From Barthelona sp. PCE (Eukaryota; Metamonada: BaSk clade): a stretch of DNA of 64,000 bases. Location of the stretch: NCBI GenBank assembly GCA_040285745.1, contig JAUFOR010000003.1, positions 1,178,001 through 1,242,000 of the forward strand. The letters run 5' to 3'. Shown piece by piece: positions 45,484 through 53,999 of this stretch; position 1 is the stretch's first letter, and the number at the start of each line of letters is the position of its first letter. The notes beneath the pieces are model-generated. The model had not been told where the DNA came from, made no database searches, and saw only the letters and a program-made list of their open reading frames with translations. The translations under genes and the position numbers were made by a program.

Positions 45484-47361
45484 CTAGTGCGCGTGTTGAT
45501 ACATTGACCACATATCTGACATCAGCCGCTGGCTTGTTGTTGGTCTATTACCAATGCGTAGATTGCGTGGTGTATCCTCAACGGTTGAGAAAAAAGGAAG
45601 TGTTGAATTCAAAAAGTCACTGATATTGTCAATGCTTAGATCTCGTTCACTTCCAATGTGTGCCAGGAGATCATGTGCCCTTTGTATGGTATCTGTGGAC
45701 ATCATACTTTGTTTTTCAACTAAACTTTCATGTGCCTGTGATCTCCACAATTTAACACCCTTCACTAAATTGGAAAGAAGTTTTTCACGGCAAAAGATGC
45801 GCTCTCGGAACGCAAGGCGCCATGAAAGTATACTTCTTGTCAGAAGAGTGCGATAATACTCAAGAAATACATATGGAGCTAAGTCCCGAAACTCTGGCTG
45901 CGTTTTTTCCAATGAAGGAAGCCTGTCCAGTGATAACAAAATGTCATTAAGCGGTAGTGGTCTACCAACAAAAAGAATGAGTCTGCGTAGATAGAAAGCA
46001 TCCGCCATCGTTTCAAGACACACAGATCTTTCGTTTTTCTTCATCTCTGCAACGAAATAGTGTCTGAAAGAGTCCAATACACGCCTCTTTATCGTATTTT
46101 CGCGTTTCTTCAAAAAGTGTCCTTGTTTTAACTTCTGGAAAGTATGTTTAAGAACATTTTGTTCATATTTACGCTTTGCAACAACCATATTCTTCACAAG
46201 AGGATGTCGTTTCCAGCGCTTGACACAACGATACACTATAAAACTGTTAACAATGTTGTTCCACAGTTGCTGTTTCCTTCTTGAAACATTGTTCCATTTT
46301 TTCAATGTTTTCATGAGCAAAAGAGTCATTCTAAATACAATAAACTTTGTCTTTCGACGATTTAATCGTGTGAAATAGCGCCATTTTCTAATGCATTTTT
46401 TCACAACTTTTTTCACATTAGAAGCTAATAATTCGGTGCTGTACCCATTTACGTCGTAATTGTACACCTTTCTACCATTAAAGATAAACTTTCGCTTTAG
46501 GTAGGCATGTCTTTTTAGTTTATATTCATTTTCATATCTTGAAAGTTTAGATAACATATCTCTTTTTCTCTGATTCTTTTGCAACCGTTCACGCCACTTT
46601 CTGATACCCTTTTGCATAACAAACTTGTTCTTTAAGGGTAATAATTTAATTATCTTACTTGCATTTTTTTGAAAATATAAATATACTTGATTTCTTTGAA
46701 ATTTCCTTATTTCCTTCTCTACGTTCAGAAAAGATTCTCTTATTTCAACATCTCTCTGTGTATAACCTTTTAATGTAAAGAAAAAGAGACATTTACGAAG
46801 TTTGGCTATAGCATCATCATGTAAAACTTGTCTTACCATAAATTGTTGATTCCTATGTCTTTTTTCTGTTAAATCTATACTTTTAAACTTCTGTATTTTG
46901 TTAAAAATATCAATTTCATAGTCTCGAAGTTGTTCAACAAGGGTATCTTTTGACATTAACTGAAGTATGGTTTTCATCTTTAGAAAGAAAACATATGAAG
47001 GAAAATCACGAACTAGTGTCTTTCGATCGAAATTCAGGTTCAAATACACAGGTTTTGGTTTAAAAAAAAACCTGGGAATGATGAAGCTTTGTTGTTTGGT
47101 TTTTGGATGTTGTGTCAGTGGTACAGGGATAGAATCATCAAGTACTTCCTGTTTTCTTGATATATTACGTGCAAAATTTGGAATATGATTGATTGACCCT
47201 AAAAAATTGTCAATACGTGGTTTGCTAGTACTGAACGGTGTGTTTCCCAGGCTCAACGAGTTTGTACTTGCGATGCTATCGTAGTAAGTTCTACCTGCTG
47301 CTGAATTAGATGAGTTATGATCCTTCGATGCTGTCGCGCCTGCATTAATGCTATAATTCAT
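45484..47361 (-). CDS. SFI1-like centrin-binding repeat protein (candidate)
   Basis: The central region (about residues 230-450) repeats short helices with a Trp two residues after a basic or hydrophobic anchor: KGIRKWRERLQ, KCIRKWRYFTRL, KTLKKWNNVSRR, RCVKRWKRHPL, later VKLWRSQAHE and ILSWRLAFRE. This resembles SFI1 repeats (hydrophobic-x2-W-K/R, about 20-35 residues apart), which bind centrin at centrosomes and basal bodies. The protein is very basic; the N-terminus is Ser/Asn-rich. 625 residues. It shares a 105-nt divergent promoter with IFT20, containing ACCCTTTTCAC on this gene's strand. The family call is tentative because repeats are irregular. Confidence 0.65.
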   Translation of the reverse strand: MNYSINAGATASKDHNSSNSAAGRTYYDSIASTNSLSLGNTPFSTSKPRIDNFLGSINHIPNFARNISRKQEVLDDSIPVPLTQHPKTKQQSFIIPRFFFKPKPVYLNLNFDRKTLVRDFPSYVFFLKMKTILQLMSKDTLVEQLRDYEIDIFNKIQKFKSIDLTEKRHRNQQFMVRQVLHDDAIAKLRKCLFFFTLKGYTQRDVEIRESFLNVEKEIRKFQRNQVYLYFQKNASKIIKLLPLKNKFVMQKGIRKWRERLQKNQRKRDMLSKLSRYENEYKLKRHAYLKRKFIFNGRKVYNYDVNGYSTELLASNVKKVVKKCIRKWRYFTRLNRRKTKFIVFRMTLLLMKTLKKWNNVSRRKQQLWNNIVNSFIVYRCVKRWKRHPLVKNMVVAKRKYEQNVLKHTFQKLKQGHFLKKRENTIKRRVLDSFRHYFVAEMKKNERSVCLETMADAFYLRRLILFVGRPLPLNDILLSLDRLPSLEKTQPEFRDLAPYVFLEYYRTLLTRSILSWRLAFRERIFCREKLLSNLVKGVKLWRSQAHESLVEKQSMMSTDTIQRAHDLLAHIGSERDLSIDNISDFLNSTLPFFSTVEDTPRNLRIGNRPTTSQRLMSDMWSMYQHAH

Positions 47362-47414
47362 GGATAAGTTGCTCTATTCTTGGATATTAAACCAGTTTCT
47401 CCATAGAAATAGTT

Positions 47415-47425
47415 GTGAAAAGGGT
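47415..47425 (-). promoter_or_regulatory. candidate ACCCTTTTCAC element in the shared SFI1-like/IFT20 promoter
   Basis: Reads ACCCTTTTCAC on the minus strand, 54 nt before the SFI1-like start and 42 nt before the IFT20 start in the other direction. Another instance of the recurrent WCCCTTW element; function inferred. Confidence 0.35.
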
Positions 47426-47466
47426 TGTTTGTACTTTTATAGACCATATACACATTGTAATTTTTA

Positions 47467-47844
47467 ATGTCTGTGCATTTTGACGATTTCAACGCGATCA
47501 AGCTACTTCCGGAGGACACAGAGAAACACACGCTCTCTTTACAGCAAAACGCAGAGAAATTTCTTCTAGAATCATCTAGCTTTTCTACAGATGTGGGGAC
47601 TATCGTAGATCTCCTGGACGAGTTCTACGTCTTTGTTGAACGGGCACGTTTAACAACAATCGGTCTTCGTAACAGAATAGATAATTTTGACCAACACAAA
47701 GCAATGCAACGCGAAGAACTCAATCGCGTATTGCAACAGAAGGAGGATGAGCTCAAGAAACTCGAGATTGAACACCAAATACTTCATGATACATATCGCA
47801 CACAACAACAATTTGAATCACGTCTTTCTAACAATAGAGTATGA
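47467..47844 (+). CDS. IFT20: intraflagellar transport protein IFT20
   Basis: Smallest IFT-B subunit, linking IFT54 and Golgi-to-cilium traffic. At 125 residues it matches the family (about 132). The N-terminal VHFDDFNAIKLLPEDTEK parallels LHFDELNKLRVLDPEVTQ of animal IFT20. The middle (IVDLLDEFYVFVERARL, TIGLRNRIDNF) parallels [26 protein letters not shown], and the C-terminal half is one coiled coil. It lies between the SFI1-like gene (divergent) and the SNF2-like gene (convergent, 18 nt between stops). Direct evidence that the organism builds flagella by IFT. Confidence 0.88.
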   Translation: MSVHFDDFNAIKLLPEDTEKHTLSLQQNAEKFLLESSSFSTDVGTIVDLLDEFYVFVERARLTTIGLRNRIDNFDQHKAMQREELNRVLQQKEDELKKLEIEHQILHDTYRTQQQFESRLSNNRV

Positions 47845-47862
47845 TCAATAGATGTTTTATTT

Positions 47863-50800
47863 TCAATTTTCTAAAAGTTGCATTATCTTATGCTCGATAT
47901 CATTATTCTCCTTGGCTTGTAAATTTAACGAATTTGACTGTTGTAACTGTGACCGCACTATTGCGGTGTTCTTAATATAATAACCTGGTTCAAACTTTGG
48001 TACAATATATGATTTAAAAGGATCTAATGCTTGTTGCATATTGTGACCTTTAAACTCATATTGTTGATTAGATTTCACTTCTGCTACTTCAGAGAAATAA
48101 TGTTTTGTTCCAAATTGTCTGTTAATTATGTTTGTTAAATATAAAGAAGCATTCTTTCGTGTAATATTACTGTATTTAGAAATACATTCTCGAACAACCT
48201 TCATCTCATGATTTGATAATGGATACTTATTACCATCCACTACATTTATCTTTGCACCTAACTGAATTGTTTTATCATACATATGAGAATTCAGAACCAT
48301 TCTGCTGTCGTACGACAACCGATCTTTGAAATGCAAGCGCTCAAACAACTGGTTCTGACCAATAATGAGTTTTCCTTTGTTCCTGGGTTGTATGCCAATA
48401 GTTTTTGATAACAATGGATGATCTAACACAAACGGAGCATCTTCACTCTTATTTGTGATTGCATCAAGCGTGATACGGTGTTGGAGTAGTGTGAGATTGG
48501 TAACTTTACCAAATCGCTGAATATATTCAGGAGTGATAAACCCCTTACGAGCTAGTAATTTTGGATTCACCAATTGCAATGCCAAAAATTCGCTTAGACG
48601 CTGCTCGTCCGTCTTTGCCAAAGAAGTAATACGAGGTATGATGATTCTTCTCAACAATTGGGTGATTAACGATGCAAACAAGTTACTTGTCGCACGGAAA
48701 CCATGCAAAGAACAACGAGAGAACAGCATCCATATGTTCTGCGCTGTTGGTGTTAGAGCACGTGTCATATCATAGTACGCTGGATTCACAAATTCACTAC
48801 GGGATGGATTATAATTCCACAAAAGTAGCATATCATTGTACATATCCTTACTAATCCTCGATCCCCCAAAGTACTCATTGAGCTGGAAATCAGTCGATGG
48901 TACCGTGATATCCTCCAGTAACGAGTATTGCTCACCACACGAACATAACTTATTGGTTTTGAACGAAGAAGGAACAAAGAACTCGCTCAGATCACTCAAC
49001 TGCAAGCACACCTCCTCCACAGTGTTGGGGGTGATGATATGGTACAGGTTTGTGACGCTGGATGATATCAACTTAAATTGGAGATGAAGCATTGCTTGTA
49101 GACCTGCTGGTACAAGATCACAATCAAAGATAATAAAAGTGTGAACATTCTCAACCGGTATGGGTATCTCATTCAACCTACTGTTAAGTATCAGTACATC
49201 CACATCTTCATTATTGAACGCGTCAATTAAATGAGTCAACTTGAAGAAGTCAGCATCACTCTTCACATTTCCACTGAAACCCTTCGCCTTGTAGTTGTTC
49301 TGGGTGAGATATCCAGCGAGAGGATGTACAAGATCTGTGAAGCTAGTAACGACAACCGTGGATCCATCTTTCTCAAGAGCACCATCAATGAGTGATGTAA
49401 GGACAGACAGCTTTCCAGAGTCCTCAGTCTTTAGCTTGTATTTCTTATGCTGCTGTGTGGTACCCCACACATAATCTAACGTGGACGTGTCTTTGTCACC
49501 CGGATACGGTAATGTCACGATTCTTGTGAAGCTAATATCAGCTAGATCAAGCAAGGGAATGCTCTCCGATACGACTGGGGCTTCATCCAGCGACATTACG
49601 TGTGTTCTCATCATGCTATGAATACCACACGACGGGATATGAATATCGGGTGTGGAAAAACCAAACTCTTCATTGAGCCATCTAAACTGCATAGTATCAA
49701 CAGCAGGGATACGTTTCCATGAGTCGTAGAAGAAAAGCGCTTGTGACGCACTCCACATACCACTCGCGACACCACGTAACAAAATTGTCTCAAAGTAAGA
49801 GCCTTCACGTATACGCTGGAACACTGAAGGTGACATAGCAGCACATTCATGGATTCTATTGTACCACTTAAACTCATCATTAAACCTCATTTCACCGTAC
49901 TGGCCCAACAACTCTCTGTAATCAACTCCCTGTTGCTCTGTATAGGGGGACAGTGCGATGAACTCATGTTTCAAAGAAAGACAATTCGCAACAGTCTTTG
50001 CGTTATTTCTTATTGTAAGCTCTGTTACCAACTGCTGCATGCTACGTTTCAAAGATATTGATGCCTTTTCAATGTGAAGTGGAAGCAGCGGGAATGATAA
50101 GCGGCATAAGAAAGTGTAGTACGGGTCTGAAAGTTGCCCTATATTAATGGAATCATTGGTTCCAACGACGATTCTTGGTGATTCAATTAGTAACTTGCGG
50201 ATACTAGAACTACAAAAGCACTCGATGTCAGATTCAGTGATGCGTTCCACATCCACAATAACTGTAAGGTCTCCTATACTGGAGAGTAAAGAGGAGCTGA
50301 AGAGTTTAAAGTGGAAATAATCAAATAAAATCATACTAGGTTTCGAAAAAGGTTCCATAACGACTGTTTTTGAATAAACATTCATCTTGATGCTCGGAAG
50401 GAACTTAATACAGTGCCTGATCCACTTTTGTAACCTCAAATCATTGGCCACTACTATTATTTTCTGATTATCGTAATTAAGGAACAAATAAGTAAGATAA
50501 CACATTACTGTACCAATCTTTGACAGGTATTCATCCTCTGTAACAAATATAGGTAAAGGGATCTTTTCTGTCTTGAATGAATCCCATTTGATCTCTAGCA
50601 AAGCATTCATCTTCTCAGCGTTCTTCTTTTGATAGTGTCTAAAAGATATTGCTGGGTTAAAACTATGCGTAAACAACCGTTGGCGCTTACGTTTCTTAGA
50701 TAAACAACTATGTACGGCTTTTTGTGCTTCCTTTTGATATGCGTCTAACCTATTTTTGTAATACAACGATGCCTCATTTCTCAATGTTCTAGTATTCTTG

Positions 50801-51876
50801 CTACCATAAGTTACCATTTCCTGGATGTCATCTTCATCGATCTGTTCATCCAGTTCCTCTTCATCACTTTCTATATCTTCCATAAAAAATTCGCTATCTT
50901 CAATATTCATTTCATATGAATATTTTTGTTGAAAAGGTGCAAGACTATCATCAACGCACTGGATCTTGTTGTCAACATCCTCTTGCTTACTCATCTTCTT
51001 CCTCTTAAAACAGTCAAAATAATGTAGTTTATCAACCGACAACACATTTTCTTCATTGATTATAAGCATCAATCGTGACCAGAAACTCTTGACTGTAGCG
51101 CTAAATTTAATACTCTTAATCAGGTGTATACGTTCTGTAGGTGATAATTCCATCGTCGAATTTACCAAATACAAGGATTCCATCTCTGTATGTAGTTGTT
51201 TAACCTTATATCTAAGCAAATCATGATTGGTCTTAATAAGCTTTTGAGCAAAGTTAACCTGCTTGAATAGACTTTGTTTAAATGTATAAACAGGAAAATC
51301 ATCATCATCATCGATATCATTTTGCATTTGATACATCTTCAAAACACTCTTTGGGTCCAAAATACTATTTTTGATAATAATACTGTCACAATCTTCCATG
51401 CCACTTGTTTGATAGTTTGAATGAGAATGTAATTCATTCAATTTCTCATCAATATCCTTCAAGGTGATTGATTTTTGAGGAATAATAACTTGTGAATGTT
51501 TCTTCTTATTGCTTGCAGATACGTGAGTTTTGTGTCCACTGAAGTGCTGAAAATCATGACTTGGAGTGGGAGTAGGTGTACGTGCAGAAACTTGAGATGG
51601 AACCATCAACATGTTGGGTTCGTTCGCTCCAAACTTGAAGTTGGGGTTGAATTGCTGGTATACGTTCTCCAGTTCTGGGGGTTCAGCCTTATAACCAGCA
51701 GCAAAATGAAACAAAACTTCGGTGGCAGTTTTTTTAGAACGTCTGTCAAGTGGATGGAATTCTCTGAGTACCTCAACATCGCGGGAATGAATGTCAACCC
51801 GGTTCCTTAAGTTCTCAATCTCCTTCTGGAGGTGCGAAGAGTTTAAATTTTTTCTATTTCGTCTTCCGCTTACCAT
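47863..51876 (-). CDS. SNF2-family protein with degenerate ATPase motifs (pseudo-ATPase candidate), 1337 aa
   Basis: The order of SNF2 landmarks is kept but the catalytic residues are not. At about residues 443-465 the motif I block reads DEYLSKIGT, followed by a TYLF helix, where SNF2 proteins have DEMGLGKT. Next IVVANDLRLQKWI matches the LVVAPLSTLxNW block. Motif II reads VIVDVERI (about 537) instead of VIVDEGHR. Motif III reads VVGTNDSI (about 567) instead of LLTGTPLQ. Lobe 2 has GKLSVLTSLID (about 819), VVVTSFTDLVHPLAGYL and FIIFDCDLVPAGLQAM (about 920-940), but HRIGQ with its arginine fingers is missing. A helical, Lys-rich stretch before lobe 1 could be HSA-like. About 350 residues follow the helicase region. 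A structural subunit of a remodelling complex is the likely role (inference). Confidence 0.72.
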   Translation of the reverse strand: MVSGRRNRKNLNSSHLQKEIENLRNRVDIHSRDVEVLREFHPLDRRSKKTATEVLFHFAAGYKAEPPELENVYQQFNPNFKFGANEPNMLMVPSQVSARTPTPTPSHDFQHFSGHKTHVSASNKKKHSQVIIPQKSITLKDIDEKLNELHSHSNYQTSGMEDCDSIIIKNSILDPKSVLKMYQMQNDIDDDDDFPVYTFKQSLFKQVNFAQKLIKTNHDLLRYKVKQLHTEMESLYLVNSTMELSPTERIHLIKSIKFSATVKSFWSRLMLIINEENVLSVDKLHYFDCFKRKKMSKQEDVDNKIQCVDDSLAPFQQKYSYEMNIEDSEFFMEDIESDEEELDEQIDEDDIQEMVTYGSKNTRTLRNEASLYYKNRLDAYQKEAQKAVHSCLSKKRKRQRLFTHSFNPAISFRHYQKKNAEKMNALLEIKWDSFKTEKIPLPIFVTEDEYLSKIGTVMCYLTYLFLNYDNQKIIVVANDLRLQKWIRHCIKFLPSIKMNVYSKTVVMEPFSKPSMILFDYFHFKLFSSSLLSSIGDLTVIVDVERITESDIECFCSSSIRKLLIESPRIVVGTNDSINIGQLSDPYYTFLCRLSFPLLPLHIEKASISLKRSMQQLVTELTIRNNAKTVANCLSLKHEFIALSPYTEQQGVDYRELLGQYGEMRFNDEFKWYNRIHECAAMSPSVFQRIREGSYFETILLRGVASGMWSASQALFFYDSWKRIPAVDTMQFRWLNEEFGFSTPDIHIPSCGIHSMMRTHVMSLDEAPVVSESIPLLDLADISFTRIVTLPYPGDKDTSTLDYVWGTTQQHKKYKLKTEDSGKLSVLTSLIDGALEKDGSTVVVTSFTDLVHPLAGYLTQNNYKAKGFSGNVKSDADFFKLTHLIDAFNNEDVDVLILNSRLNEIPIPVENVHTFIIFDCDLVPAGLQAMLHLQFKLISSSVTNLYHIITPNTVEEVCLQLSDLSEFFVPSSFKTNKLCSCGEQYSLLEDITVPSTDFQLNEYFGGSRISKDMYNDMLLLWNYNPSRSEFVNPAYYDMTRALTPTAQNIWMLFSRCSLHGFRATSNLFASLITQLLRRIIIPRITSLAKTDEQRLSEFLALQLVNPKLLARKGFITPEYIQRFGKVTNLTLLQHRITLDAITNKSEDAPFVLDHPLLSKTIGIQPRNKGKLIIGQNQLFERLHFKDRLSYDSRMVLNSHMYDKTIQLGAKINVVDGNKYPLSNHEMKVVRECISKYSNITRKNASLYLTNIINRQFGTKHYFSEVAEVKSNQQYEFKGHNMQQALDPFKSYIVPKFEPGYYIKNTAIVRSQLQQSNSLNLQAKENNDIEHKIMQLLEN

Positions 51877-52110
51877 TTAACTTAGGTTGGCCATTTAAAC
51901 AATAAAGTACAATAGTCCAAGGTAACAAATCCAAGGTGAATAGCTCGGAAGAGGAGAATAACAAAAGCTGATATCCTGTGTTTATTCGTTACACTTTATG
52001 TGTCTCAAGGCACGTAAAGTATTATTAAAGCCCGAATAATGATACTCTTTTAACTGAATATGCAATATGCATAGAAATTTTCTCCTTTTCTATTTTTCCA
52101 GCACTTTGAA
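51877..52110. promoter_or_regulatory. divergent promoter region, SNF2-like / RPL30
   Basis: 234 nt between the two starts. A pyrimidine tract (TTTTCTCCTTTTCTATTTTTCCAG, about 52077-52100) precedes the RPL30 ATG. It resembles the RPS4 leader pyrimidines and could also mark an acceptor in a 5' UTR, though no donor is evident. Confidence 0.35.
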
Positions 52111-52440
52111 ATGGCTCGTTCAGGTAAAAAGAAGTCCCACGGTTCTGTCAACCAACAGCTCTCTCTCGTTATGCGTTCCGGTAAAGCTTCACTTGGTATT
52201 CGTACCACTCTCCGTACCATCCGTCGTGGTCAGGCTAAGCTTACTCTCATCGCCAACAACACTCCTGCTTTAACCCGCTCACAGATTGAGTACTACTGTG
52301 CCCTCACCAACACTGGTGTTCTCCACTACAACGGTACTAACAACGATTTGGGTACTGCTTGCGGTAAGTTCTTCCGTGTTTCCGCTATGTCCATCACCAA
52401 CCCCGGTGATTCTGACATTGTTGAGAAGCACAGCGAGTAA
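52111..52440 (+). CDS. RPL30: 60S ribosomal protein L30 (eL30)
   Basis: Component of the large ribosomal subunit with a kink-turn-binding L7Ae-like fold. At 109 residues it is complete. It shows NQQLSLVMRSGKASLG, RRGQAKLTLIANNTPAL, QIEYYCALTNTGVLHY and LGTACGKFFRV...PGDSDI, all in family order. Intronless as far as can be seen. Codon usage matches RPS4 (highly expressed class). Confidence 0.97.
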   Translation: MARSGKKKSHGSVNQQLSLVMRSGKASLGIRTTLRTIRRGQAKLTLIANNTPALTRSQIEYYCALTNTGVLHYNGTNNDLGTACGKFFRVSAMSITNPGDSDIVEKHSE

Positions 52441-52560
52441 GGTTAGAGATTCACACAGAAGTACTGGTTTTTCTTATGGTTTCATTAGAAAATAAAAAGC
52501 GACCGTTTTAAACTGTCACAATACTCTAAAAATTAAAAAATCTGAAAAAAGAAAAATTTA

Positions 52561-53574
52561 TTATAAAAATCCGGTATTCATTGTCATATTTGATTGAAAT
52601 TGACTTTTGAACATTAATTCACCCGATTCATCATCGATAGGCAAACTATCTTCCCTAGATTGTGCCCGAACAGAATTAAAAGTTGGTAAAGTAAAACAAC
52701 TAGATGTACGTTTTGCTTGAGAGTGAATAATATTTGCCTGATCTGAGCTAACAGAATCATTACTTTTTGTTCTTAAAGGTTGAGAAAGATCAATGCAAAA
52801 CTCATTTGTTCTTTCAAAATAAAATACAGCAGTTTTCAATTGTTCCAAAAGGTGGAATTTTAACCGCACGTCCTCTATGAATTGAGGTGGTTCTAGTTTA
52901 GCGTTAATATTATATTTTGGACAGTATGTTTTCAATGAATTAAAAAAACATGCTAAGGTGTGTATATTTGAAAGAGTCACTAAATAGTAACCATTCGCAT
53001 CAGTACCCAGCTGAATTAATTCTAAAATCATTGAAATAAATGAAGTAAACATTTTTTTCTTTTGAAAACTATCCAGTTCATTGAGAACGTCTTTAACATA
53101 GTCAGGGACCTTCTCCATCAGCTCCTTATAACGCTGGAGGAGGATATATCGTTGGGAAAATAAATGAATATGTGGTAAAATTACGTCACTTTCCTTAATA
53201 ATATGTAAAACATTGTTTTCATCTTCTCGTAGAATTCCAACGCTAAAAAGTACCAGAATGATAGAGCAGAGCTTACGTCGCTCCACGAAATCACTGAATG
53301 GTTTGTACAGAGCGACTCTAGTACATGGCTTTTTAGATAAGTGCTTGAATATGTGATTAATCATACGGTTTACCAGTGTATCATCCGGTGGAGGGTTAAA
53401 TGCACGCTCCTTAAGCATGATTGCAGTCTCATCAATCGGAGGAAGCTTGAAATTGAGGGGTTTATATGTTATTGGTGGAGAATAAACCACTTCATTGAGC
53501 CCAAAAGATTGCCCATAAGGTCCCGGCGACGGTGTCATCGGCGGGGGCGGTGTATTTAGGGAGAACGCATTCAT
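52561..53574 (-). CDS. uncharacterised protein with a winged-helix-like segment, 337 aa
   Basis: The N-terminus is Pro-rich (TPPPPMTPSPGPYG). Residues about 65-125 (VNRMINHIFKHLSK, then ERRKLCSIILVLFSVGILRE, then NNVLHII) look like a winged helix, and the RR-x7-VL-x4-GI pattern recalls E2F/DP proteins (RRIYDITNVLEGIGLI). The diagnostic RR-Y-D is replaced by RRKLCS, so I do not call it E2F. A helical region follows, and the C-terminus is Ser-rich and disordered. No signal peptide. RPL30 converges on it with a 120-nt gap. Confidence 0.62.
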   Translation of the reverse strand: MNAFSLNTPPPPMTPSPGPYGQSFGLNEVVYSPPITYKPLNFKLPPIDETAIMLKERAFNPPPDDTLVNRMINHIFKHLSKKPCTRVALYKPFSDFVERRKLCSIILVLFSVGILREDENNVLHIIKESDVILPHIHLFSQRYILLQRYKELMEKVPDYVKDVLNELDSFQKKKMFTSFISMILELIQLGTDANGYYLVTLSNIHTLACFFNSLKTYCPKYNINAKLEPPQFIEDVRLKFHLLEQLKTAVFYFERTNEFCIDLSQPLRTKSNDSVSSDQANIIHSQAKRTSSCFTLPTFNSVRAQSREDSLPIDDESGELMFKSQFQSNMTMNTGFL

Positions 53575-53654
53575 TAATGTTGTAAGAAAAGCAATTCCAA
53601 GTTGCGATTATTTACAGAGTTATACGCTCCATCCAGAGCATATTTTTTGTGTGT

Positions 53655-53921
53655 TTAGTTGTTTACGTATGTTAAATATACATCATTATTTGAAGCAGGG
53701 TCTGTAGGTGCGCTTGGTGCTTGTTTCGTCTTCATCGGAATAGCAGGGTTATAGAGTTCTCCACCTATAGCTTGAGGATTCGCTACAACCTCAACAGGTG
53801 GCTTGGGCTCATCATTGGCAGACATCCTCTTTCTGACAGCTTTGCTTGTACAAGCCAGATATAAAGCTGCTGCAAGACATGCTATGATTACAAAAATGCC
53901 AACTGTTCGCCAAGCAGACAT
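53655..53921 (-). CDS. small single-pass membrane protein, 88 aa
   Basis: The start is ATG at 53921 (MSAWRTVGIFVIIACLAAAL). One hydrophobic helix (about residues 5-24) is followed by a basic stop-transfer (KAVRKRM) and a hydrophilic Pro-rich tail ending TYVNN, so probably a type III or signal-anchored membrane protein with a cytosolic C-terminus. Not recognised by family. AAACCCTTATC lies 14 nt upstream on the coding strand. It shares a 78-nt divergent promoter with the VPS51-like gene, the shortest such promoter in the window. Confidence 0.65.
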   Translation of the reverse strand: MSAWRTVGIFVIIACLAAALYLACTSKAVRKRMSANDEPKPPVEVVANPQAIGGELYNPAIPMKTKQAPSAPTDPASNNDVYLTYVNN

Positions 53922-53999
53922 AAAGTTTTTAAGATAAGGGTTTAAAAGTAGTTTCAAGTGTTTTTTGCAATTTCTTCTGTATTGCTAACATATTTTAAT

